Source of the DNA: Cudoniella acicularis
Taxonomy: Eukaryota > Ascomycota > Leotiomycetes > Helotiales > Helotiaceae
Assembly: GCA_013054445.1 (NCBI GenBank)
Contig: JAAMPI010000650.1
Span: 1 to 29,314, forward strand
Length of the DNA: 29,314 bases
Direction: 5' to 3'
Part shown: piece after piece, positions 20,759 to 29,314 of the stretch
Layout of the letters: every line of letters begins with the position of its first letter
Position numbering within the stretch: position 1 is the stretch's first letter
Notes under the pieces: model-generated
Databases searched by the model: none
What the model was told of the DNA's origin: nothing
Seen by the model: only the letters and a program-made list of their open reading frames with translations
Translations under genes and position numbers: made by a program

Positions 20759-22648
20759 ATAAATCAACCTCGGAGCAAGGCTTTTGTTTTGTCTTTTATT
20801 AGAATCTGTTATTAGAATTTCAACGCTACGATAGAAGCAACATCTTTCTCCGTCTCTTTACCAGTAAGTATTCGGTCTCTTTATCGGCCTGGGCATAGCT
20901 TCTAGAAGTTTGGCAATAGGCTGATCACTCAATTACAGGTCATAGTAAGAGAAGTTCATACGACCAACATTCAGGGCTTCTAGTCCGTTACCTCCTTTCA
21001 GGTTTTTTCTACTATCTTCTAACCGATCTCGGCTTCTACTTCTAAGAATTTTGGCCGTAAAGCCATTGTTCTCCTTGGCTTGACGCTTTTCACGGCTAGA
21101 GCGATCATCGCAAGTGTCGCTCATAATATGACATTACTTCTTTTAGGTCGCTTAGTATAAGGAGCGGGTATAGGCACTCTTATGACAATAAGTTTCCTAG
21201 TCTTGACGGATCTTGTCTCTCTTAGAGAGCGGGGCAAATAGGTCGGCATGATGAGCTTGGTATGGCTTGTTAGCTCCGTTGCTAGACCAATCATTAGTAG
21301 TGTATTCTCCTAAAAAGTTACCTAGGTAAGTTTATAAAGCAACTAGAATTATTAGATTTATTTATATTAGTGATTTCGTATAGCGTTAGATTTTCTAGAT
21401 CTCGTTCCCGTTTAGTATAGTAAGCTACCTTCTAGTGATCTTCTTCCTTCGGGTCGACGAGAGGATAAAGGCTTTTCGTAGTATTATAAGGGAGGTCGAC
21501 TAGGTCGGATCCGCTCTTTTCGTTTTATTATTAACGAGTTTCTTGATTCCGCTCTCTTAGGTAAGAAATAAGACTACTATATTGTGAAGTATATAGCTGC
21601 TAATTAAATTAGGCAGGGAGGAATATCTTATTCGTAGAAAGGTGCTCGAACCTTAGTCCCTCTCGTCCTCGGAGTGGCTAGTCTGATTGGCTAGGCCGTA
21701 TACGAACATCTTATAGCAAACAACCCTATAATTCGATTAGGAATTGTAGGTAACAGGACCGCTGCCGTCATATATTTTAGAATCTTGAGTCATAGGATAC
21801 TAGTAACTTCCTTCTATTATTCAAGGGCTAAGCGCATCTAACCCGTTATACAGACTTTTAGCCTGATATACTACCTTCTATTATATTATCAGACTACGTT
21901 AGACTTGTCACCTATTATGTCAGGCGTTGCCTTAGTAAGAATATCCTGATATGTCCTAATGATATTTTAAAGGCACTAATAATTTAATGTCTAGCTCCTA
22001 ATTTGCTTTACCTTAGGCTTGACCGCCATAATTGTTGGTTCTAGCATCGCAAGTACTAGTATATACCGCTGGGCAGTTTTTAGTGGCTAGGCATTTATGA
22101 TCCTTAGTATAGGCCTCCTCTAGCTTCTAGAAATCGGGACATCGACTACGGCGTGGATCTTCCTTACCGTAGCGTCCGGTTTAGGCATAGGAATGCTATT
22201 TACGTCCCTATCCTCTCTAGCACAAGCCAGTGCGTCTGATGCCGACATAGATGTCGCGGCAAGTCTGTGCCCCTTTTTTCGTTTACTTGGCCAAGCTTTC
22301 GGGGTTGTTATTAGGAATATAGTCTTTTAAAACGAAATAGAGAAAGAGTTATCGAAGTACGTAGGGCTAAGAGATAATGCTGTCACGTACGCAAAGAATC
22401 CACTAAGCCTTATCTAGGAGGTCAGAGCAATGCCTATTGATTCGCCGACTAGGGTACATATTGTTAAAAGCTTTGTTCATTCTTTAAGAGTTGTATAGTA
22501 GACAATGTTAGCGATTGCGATCATATCTGGGGTGCTGTCTCTCTCTATAAAAGGCCTGACTTTGGATCGCGTTTAGAAGGGTAAAGAGCAAACAGCTTAG
22601 GAGGGCAAAAGTGATCCTGAAGAGGGCGGGGCTTTAATATCGCTCTGA
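20759..22648 (+). pseudogene. DHA-type major facilitator superfamily transporter, RIP-inactivated
   Basis: A multidrug/metabolite efflux pump of the plasma membrane. Four exons, with introns at 20864-20938, 21326-21383 and 21561-21616, all with GT-AG ends, give exactly 567 codons and no indel. Landmarks: first helix KAFVLSFIRICY*NFNATIE; ATSFSVSLPVI; TSFQVFSTIF*P; motif A end FGRKA; LLLGRLV*GAG; LRERGK; T*R*IF*ISFPFS (family TWRWIFWINLP), TLVPLVLGVA; DIDVAASLCPFFRLLGQAFGV; end at TGA 22646. Nonsense codons stand where Gln or Trp is expected. The start codon appears as ATA (20759-20761) in place of ATG. It follows BVMO on the same strand and converges with the P450, as expected for an exporter in a biosynthetic cluster. 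Confidence 0.92.
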
Positions 22649-23280
22649 TTTAAGCCTCGAAAGCCTCGAGAACCTTCTTGAGCTGATTCTTATATATATA
22701 TCTGGTTTTAAGTTTCTAATTCACTTGCTTTATACCTACCAATTTAGGCTTTTAGCAGCTGAACCGGTTATCCTACGGGTAGAATCTTAGTATTCCAAAC
22801 AAATTACTGATCTATCTAATTCGAGTCATTTCTACCGGGCTTCGTGACCGCTAGAACATTATAGAGCTAGCAAAACGCAAGTAACCCACTCTTCCGTCAT
22901 ATAGATAGAATACCGCTTAGGATCTTAAGGCCAGCCTTATTTAGGCTTGTTATCCCTAGGGGATCGCTTTACTAAGATTCTCTCCTATATAAGAATGCGA
23001 AGTGACTTTCTATAGCTGCCGGAAAGAGTGTCCTCGGGAATTTCGCGACCGGACTCATAATATAGTTAAAATCTAGCTTCTTATACCCCCTAGAACAAAG
23101 CTGATAGGCCAATTTATATTAAATACTAAGGACTACTATAAGAACAGAACTAATATTCGATTACCTAACTACATGCGAAGACTTGTTAAGACTATGATTA
23201 TAGCCTCATTTCGATCATTACTATATAGCATGTTCTATATAGCCCTTGGATATAGGTTTAAGGGCGAAGGATTGTATTAT
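22649..23280. other. Convergent intergenic stretch
   Basis: The 630 bp between the 3' ends of the MFS (+) and P450 (-) relics. No gene or domain recognised. Moderately RIP-like; a 12-bp palindrome-like ATCCCTAGGGGAT occurs near 22950. Confidence 0.45.
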
Positions 23281-25000
23281 TTAAAGACTATGACTATATA
23301 GTAGTAAGGAAACCTTATACCCCGACTTGACACTATAGTTGATCAACAGATTTTCTTGCTATAGAGAGTCGTCATACGATTTTACGGCCTAGAACTCCTA
23401 TAGTAGCCGCACTATTATATACGCGATCTCGGTTAGAGCAAATTGCTGGCCAAGGCAGACTCGAGGGCCTCTATTAAAGGGTAGAAAGCCCTACCTACGA
23501 TAAATTAGCACACGTATGATCGATTAGTTAAAGTATGATTATATCGTATATAGGTATAATAGAAAGGGAGTAACAGAAGAGATGAATTTAAGCTTATCCG
23601 AGGCGAAGGGAATTATCCTCCTATCTTTCTGGCCTAAAGGTATCAGTATCTAGGCCGAACAAGTCTTGACGCCTGTGTATAGTAAAGACATTATAAACGA
23701 CTATTTGACCTTTCGCGACAAATATAAGAGAGTTTTGCTCTAGCCCTCTACTAGTCGGAAGGACGGTGTCGTCTATGGCTATACGTATGTTTATAGGAAG
23801 CGGAGGGTAGAGGCGGAGCACTAGAATATCTCCGTTAGTCTTTTATAAAGCTAGAATAGAAGTTAAATAGTACGGTTATAGCTTATATTCTTGAATAGTA
23901 TTCTAAAGATATCGTATCTTCTTTAACCGCTGAAAATCAGGTCTCTCCCCGCTTAATTCGTCTACCTCTACTCGTAATTCCTTAACGATATCCGGCCTTT
24001 TGGCTAATATGAACCAGAGAGAGCTTAAAGCCGAAGTAGTGGTTTCGCGGCCAGCGGTAAGAATAGCGATTAGTTCTGATCGGATCCTTAACACATTATA
24101 GGTCTCTTTAACAAGTTTATTCAGAAGGGCATATTTCTCTCTAGCGTTATCTCCTTTCCCTAAATCCCTGTTAAATTTGTAAGACTTATAGTCCTATATA
24201 GCTTGATAAACGTATCGATTAACCTAGTCGTGGCACCGTTGACAGGCCTACAAGTATTCTCTCTACGAGCGACGAAAAGGAAGAGAAGCTAGTAGGACTT
24301 GAGTGCTCATATGCTTCTTAGCATCGTCAAATATCCGAGTTATGTCGTCTTCTCCTAAAAGAGACGGTTACGATGACTGTACATCCTAGCCTGTTAAGAG
24401 GTCTATAGCAGCGTTTAACGTAAATAAGAAAAACAGTGGCTAAAGATCGACTTTTAAGCCATCTTTTAGGATAATTAATAAAAGTCGGTTAAAGTGCTTT
24501 TCGAATATTAATATTTCTATATCGACGAATTGGTCTTTAATCAAGTTCGGTCGTATCATCGCCCTAGAATGCTGCTATTTGGGCCCAGACAAGGTAAATA
24601 TAGATTCGCCTAGAAGTGGCTTGAGTGCTTCGGTCCTTACTAGTCTAAAGTCGAAGCTCGTAAAGCTAGTAGAGAGAATTGTTTTTAGATTCTCCGGCTC
24701 GATTGTGCTTAGTATACGGCGTCCTCTAATGACGAGCGAGTAGGTATTGCCATATTCCTGATACCGAGAGGTGAGTTTAGGCAGAAGATTATGTCTCTTC
24801 TAAGTCTTATAGTTCTTCTAGATAACGTCAAGGCCGAAAATAGGGTCCTTGTTAGGGTATCTTAGTGGCTCTTTATATATATGCTAAATCCTAAATCTCG
24901 ATCTACGACAATAAAGGACCAGCCATAGCTATAGTTTCCGCAAGATAATAAGTACAAACACACCTATAGTTAAAGATATGATTATATACTAGAAAGCTAT
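23281..25000 (-). pseudogene. Cytochrome P450, CYP52-like, RIP-inactivated
   Basis: A membrane-bound heme monooxygenase of the ER. Three exons (25000-23887, 23820-23598, 23494-23281) give 517 codons without an indel. Landmarks: N-terminal anchor AF*YIIISLTIGVFVLIIL; TLSGPK*QHSR with the C-helix Trp lost; I-helix AGRETT (~24045); LRLYPPLPINIR where the K-helix ExxR straddles an intron; FRPER; heme loop [19 protein letters not shown] with the cysteine ligand intact (~23450). The overall pattern fits fungal CYP52-like fatty-acid or alkane hydroxylases; exact family unproven. The start codon reads ATA. The intron 23821-23886 begins AT (a TpG>TpA change), and intron 23495-23597 also lacks GT. About two dozen stops match Gln/Trp sites. 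Confidence 0.94.
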
Positions 25001-25313
25001 ACTTTGCTATAAGATTTAAGTAAATTTAAGAAGTTGGTTCTGATTATATATAAAATCGGAGAAAACATAGAGATTAAGAAGAACAAGTGATAAAAAGGAA
25101 CTAAATAGATAGCTATTTTATTATAAAATCTTTACTTGTTATTATCTTTAGTATATACTAGTATATAGAGTGAAGCAAGGGTCTTTTACCTTTTTTTAGA
25201 CCCGGTTACGATTTTCTTAGCCAAGTATATAATTATCCTTTTAATATACAGTCTATATAAGTTTATATATATCGCGGTTTTAATGCTTATACGATACTTA
25301 ACGATGCTTACCC

Positions 25314-25420
25314 TAGGCGTAGCGGACTAAAGGGCACGAAATCGCTACCCGCTGTCTTTGCCCCTAGTCTCTGCCCCCGGTCTCTACCCCCGGTCTCTGC
25401 CCCTAGTCTCTGTCCCGCGA
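25314..25420 (+). repeat. Third copy of the repeat end with 13-bp minisatellite
   Basis: TAGGCGTAGCGGACTAAAGGGCACGAAATCGCTACCC parallels the core of the two inverted arms in the left-arm orientation, and is followed by five 13-bp units like GTCTCTGCCCCCG. The outer sequence does not match the other copies. It shows that the 17.3 and 20.6 kb arms belong to a dispersed repeat family. Confidence 0.62.
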
Positions 25421-26199
25421 GCCTACTACTTGATTTAGTTTACTAAACTTTTGTCTACTCTACCTCTTTTAGTTGATCTTGTCCCCGCTAGGTTTCTCTA
25501 TATAAACTTTAAACTCAATTCGTCCGCCTAGAATAAATATCTTATACCGGCATAGAAGGGGGTTCTCTACGACAAGTCGACCAAAATGCGTACTATACCA
25601 GGTTTTAAGAGATAGAAAGAGACTTGGTAACTGAAGATGACTCTGATAGATTAGAAAGAAACGAAGTCGAGCTAGGAAGCCATTACTAGGGATTTCACGA
25701 AAATCGGGGTCAAGAAATCACTATCGGCTTAGTACTATATATAGAAAAGGTATAATGCCGAAGTCAGTAATGTTATCTAATTTATTAGAGCCTCGGCTTA
25801 CTATTATATATTAGATAAAGGCCATAGCAATAGCAGCGGACGCTAACAAAAAAGGCGAATATGATCGTATTTTGATCTTAGTTTAGCGGTTAGGCACGAT
25901 TTCCGGAGCGATTAAGGCTGACTTTAACGGAGTTTGGGGTCGTATGTCGGTAGCAATAAGGAAGTACGGGAGTAGTCAGTCTTAGACTCCGTAGAAGGTT
26001 AAATATGCCTAGAATAACGGTGTCTCCGCTCGCTTCCTAAATATTAGAGTATGCCTATTTCTTAGATAAATCAAAGTAGTTTTAAATTTTTAGAACCTAA
26101 TTTATACGCCTAATGCTAAATTTTACTAGTTAGGCATATACTATTTAGTTTATAGATAGCGTTGACATTCCGATAAAACTTATTAAGGTAGATTATTAG
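25421..26199. other. Unidentified RIP-degraded stretch, possibly interior of a transposon
   Basis: It follows the third repeat end. Fragments such as KMRTIPGFKR*KET* and AITRDFTKIGVKKSLSA are readable on the plus strand, but no transposase or host family was recognised. Stops are mostly TAG/TAA. Confidence 0.35.
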
Positions 26200-27415
26200 G
26201 AAACGGATGAGCTGAAAAACGGCTAAGCACGAGGAGAAGTAGATATATACAAGTATATAGTCCTTCGATTTTTATTTAAAGTCCGTCATATTCAAATAAA
26301 TCCCTCTTCTTATCCTAGTCAACCAATCTGAAAATTTCTTATACCTCTTAAAGAGGGCGATCGTTGTTATCTATGATTATAGCATCCTATTACCTCTTAA
26401 TTTAGTCAACTCCTTATCTGTGGCTATCTAGATAGATCGTCATAACGTGGATAATCCTAGTGAAAAATTATAGATAGCTTATTAGATCCCGTATTACACA
26501 TTCGCCGCCTTCGAAATCACGCTCCTAAATATCTTTAAAGAAAACCTTATTTAAAGACAACGTTAAGATATAATTAATAAAAGAACTAAATCTATCGACG
26601 AACATTATTCTCTATAAATTTATATTCTTGATATAATATTCTATATCGATAAAAGCTCCCTATAGTTACTCTATAGAGATTTCAAACCCGCTAAGCCTTA
26701 AACTTTCTAACTCAGAATTCACTCCTATCACTTCCGAAATAACGTCTAAATCAAGAAATTCAGACTTATCATTACGGATAGAGAGCTCTCTAAGGTTAGT
26801 TATACGAGACAATACCTTATATATAGGATCTAAGTCCTAGTCTAGAGAATTAACTTTGACTTCTATAGAATATACTTAGTAAAGTAAAGTCCTTCTAAAA
26901 TTAATCAAGTCGCGACAACTAGGGACTATTATGTTTTATATCCGGACCTTAAAATAGTTAACGCCCTGACGAGATAATGCCTTTTTTATTGCCTAAGCAA
27001 CGGCTTTTATATAATAACGATACTCATTTTCTTCCGTTTCCAGACCATAATTTATTATAATAGTGTCGCACTTAGTAGAAAGATAAAGTCCTCTTTTTAG
27101 AATTTTATATAAATAATTTCGAACTATTTCTTAAGGTCTCTCGAGATATAGAGGAACGTAAACTCGGTCTAATTAAATAAAAATCTTTCGGATAAAACGA
27201 CACTATTCTTTCTTTATAATGTCTTTCGCGATTCGTAAACTCTAGCTCTTTAGTTTGACTAGGAAGACGTGAAAACATTTCTTATTAAAAGCATACTTGC
27301 TATTACTATATATCTAGCGGCAACTTAACAAGAAGTTAAGGGCATCTTCGATAGGCAAATCTTTTATAACCCTATAGACGAGTTCTAGTATTAAAGAGAG
27401 TAGAGAAGAAGACAT
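26200..27415 (-). pseudogene. F-box protein with leucine-rich C-terminal region, RIP-degraded
   Basis: F-box proteins recruit substrates to SCF ubiquitin ligases. The ATG at 27415-27413 is intact and opens MSSSLLSLILELVYRVIKDL then PIEDALNFLLSCR, a good match to the F-box (LPxEll..I...L...dllnl...CR). After a probable intron the frame continues through ETEENEYRYYIKAV and then a leucine-patterned region: ITNLRELSIRNDKSEF and SELESLRLSGFEISIE (~26690-26800). Many TAG/TAA breaks follow. The 3' limit near 26200 is uncertain. It could be unrelated to the neighbouring metabolic relics. Confidence 0.68.
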
Positions 27416-27796
27416 ACGTGCTGTTCTGAAATAAATAAGAATTAAAGCTGATTTCTCGACGAGATAAAGAAGAAACATGGCTATAAACTTTGATAGATCA
27501 CTAGGAACCATATCCGGCTCCCTATAGGAGGCATAGTGTATTTTAATATCTAAATAGGTCACCAGGAGCCAAAATTGAAACTTAGTTTAATAAGTATGTT
27601 CTTAAAAATAGAATTATATCTAAAGAATGTTATATTTTATTTATATTATAAAAAGGTCTAAAGTAAAAGGGATCTCGTAAACCGGGAGTAATCGTAATAA
27701 TAATATAGACTTGAATAGATAGATAGCTATAACATTAACGCGTATATGCTTAGACAATTAATCTAATAGAAACTCGATTTTATTTTACTTAAGAAA
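27416..27796. other. Short AT-rich gap between two minus-strand relics
   Basis: It lies between the start of the F-box relic and the end of the acyl reductase relic, so it should hold the F-box promoter. The minus-strand open frame upstream of 27415 (to 27562) lacks similarity and is probably 5' leader. Confidence 0.4.
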
Positions 27797-29107
27797 TCAT
27801 CTCGTATACTAGGTTTATAGGAAAGACATCCTCCACTAAGTACTAGCGATAGATCATTATAGCCTGGCCGAAGCCAGTGCCCGCTAACCGATTCCCTCTA
27901 CCTTTTGAATATGACGCCCTTCTCTAAAAGATTCTTTAAAGATAGACCTTACCCTAAGTTCGGCAAACCGATCTATATCGTGGTTATTTAAGCCAAACCT
28001 TAAGGGCCCGTCAAGAATTCCCAGACGACGTGATAATAGAGCGCAAAATTCCTACGCCCGAGATCTAATCCGGTAAAATTCCGCTTCTTTATATTATTCT
28101 ACTCCCTAGTCCTAAATAAAGACCGGTGTTGCCATCCTTATAGCCTAATGAGTTAGGAGGTACTTAAACGGCTGTTCTAGTATCCACTCTAACGTCTTAG
28201 GGATATAATACGATAAAGATATATAAACTACCCTACGAGTACCTAAATAAACGTGTTAAAGCAAAACGTTCGCAACTAGATCTACCGGAATCTTATCAAG
28301 GATGTTACTACCATGTGCTAGTATATACCAGATACTCTTTCCTCCTGTTAGCTATATCAAACGGGAATAGAGCGTAGAGATAGGACATGATCCCTACGGG
28401 CCGTACATCTCATAGGGCTGAGCAATAGCAGGTCCGATGCTAGTAGGCCGTAAGAGAAGAATCGGTAGGCTAGGAAACCGTAATATCATCAGCCGCTCTA
28501 TTAGCTGCTTTGAGTATACGTAGGCCTAAGGAAAGCGCTACAGATGCCTCGTTATACCGGTCCGCAGAATCTCCTCTAGCTCTCCCTCCGCATCGTCAGG
28601 GTTAGACGGGTAATATATCTTCTCTTCTATAGGGCCATTAGGGAGGAAGGAGTTCGTATATATACTAGAAACTTGAACAAAATGCTAAAGTCGAGTCATT
28701 TTTATAGCCCAAGCCGCTAATCGAAGTACGGGTAAGCAGTTGTCTAAAATGACTTTTTATAGAGGAGCTCGAAAGCTGATGTTCGTAGCCGTATAGATAA
28801 TAATCGTGACTTCTTCCTTAATTTTATAAAGAATTTTAGTAGTGATACTAAAGCGTTTCTTTGTCATGTCACCCGGAACAAGGATAACCTTTCCGGCCTT
28901 TATTCGATCCTTAATATGTCGGTACTGCTAAGGCATAGTGTATTTCCATCGTTCTAATACTATGTTCTCCGACCCACGAATTAGGACGTATAGCCGCTAT
29001 ATATCAAGCACAATACACAGCTTATAGAGGAGACAGCCTCCTAAGCCGCTAGTCGCCCCGGTTAAGAAGGCAACTTGTTTTTTATAAAAATCGTAGATTA
29101 AGGTCAT
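27797..29107 (-). pseudogene. Fatty acyl-CoA / thioester reductase (NAD_binding_4 family), RIP-inactivated
   Basis: Reduces an acyl thioester to an aldehyde or alcohol with NADPH. The ATG at 29107 opens TLIYDFYKKQVAFLTGATSG, and one frame runs to about 27797 (437 codons), interrupted only by TAG/TAA/TGA. Landmarks: NADPH motif TGATSGLGG (residues 17-25); RLYVLIRGS; KVILVPGDMT; VTIIIYTATNISFRAPL; HFVQVSSIYTN; catalytic YxxxK in AYVYSKQLIERL; LRPTSIGPAI; IPVDLVANVLL. This is the stand-alone 'male sterility' reductase architecture of about 430 residues. Whether the substrate was a free fatty acyl-CoA or a carrier-bound chain cannot be told. The exact stop is uncertain because RIP makes extra ones. 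Confidence 0.9.
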
Positions 29108-29314
29108 ATTTGATAGCAGGAAATGATTTAAAATATCTAAAGTAATCAGAAAAGATATAGAATATAGTATCTCCCTCTACGTCTAAGCAAAAACCTTTAC
29201 TTTATCTTAGACTATACGTCGTATCTTCGATCGAGCCATACCCTTAACTAAAAGTTAGTATCTATAAGAAATTTTAGTTGATTGATTGCTTTATTCATGC
29301 TTTCATGTTACTAG
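29108..29314 (-). promoter_or_regulatory. Probable promoter region of the acyl reductase relic
   Basis: The last 207 bp lie upstream of the minus-strand ATG at 29107. AT-rich, no open frame of note, no specific motif recognised. Confidence 0.3.

Noticed and set aside
20950..21070. A one-base indel suspected in the MFS N-terminus.
   Set aside because: Reading the alternative frame from 20939 gives a continuous match (TSFQVFSTIF, then FGRKA) without any indel.
20933..21124. Minus-strand open frame of 63 codons.
   Set aside because: It is antisense to the MFS transporter relic, whose plus-strand frame and introns are well supported.

Overview
The window looks like accessory DNA from a filamentous ascomycete (Pezizomycotina). 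It has short introns (44-103 bp) with GTATGT/GTAAGT donors and CTAAC/CTGAC branch sites. Its gene families are typical of moulds: a LaeA-like methyltransferase, a CYP52-like P450, a DHA-type MFS pump, a Baeyer-Villiger monooxygenase and an F-box protein. Most of it also carries the signature of repeat-induced point mutation (RIP), namely CpA>TpA and TpG>TpA changes that turn Gln and Trp codons into stops.

Region 1 (1-7.9 kb) is clean, unmutated DNA. It holds an almost intact Helitron RepHel gene (1-6425, 5' end outside the window): a repetitive charged coiled-coil N-terminus, a zinc-ribbon/DUF6570-like domain, a HUH replication initiator with paired tyrosines, and a Pif1-type helicase. It has two introns and one frame break in a run of eight G. 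A second gene in the same orientation (about 6725-7878) encodes an unrecognised protein with a segment that may be an OB-fold.

Region 2 (7.9-9.6 kb) holds two diverged copies of a ~170 bp MITE-like repeat and no convincing gene. Region 3 (9.7-29.3 kb) is a graveyard of eight recognisable genes: methyltransferase (+), Ca2+/H+ exchanger (+), cupredoxin-domain membrane protein (-), BVMO (+), MFS transporter (+), P450 (-), F-box/LRR protein (-) and fatty acyl-CoA/thioester reductase (-). An unidentified relic lies at 11.8-12.5 kb. Where exon structures could be worked out by hand (methyltransferase, cupredoxin protein, MFS, P450), the spliced reading frames close exactly with no indels. The damage is by point substitution, including lost start codons and lost splice donors.

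Two inverted arms (about 17.3-17.5 and 20.5-20.7 kb) and a third related end (25.3 kb) share a core motif followed by a 13-bp minisatellite. They mark an unidentified repeat family, and the first two flank the BVMO relic. BVMO, MFS, P450 and acyl reductase side by side suggest a dead metabolic cluster acting on a fatty-acyl or polyketide-like substrate; that is inference. All coordinates and splice sites were read by eye.
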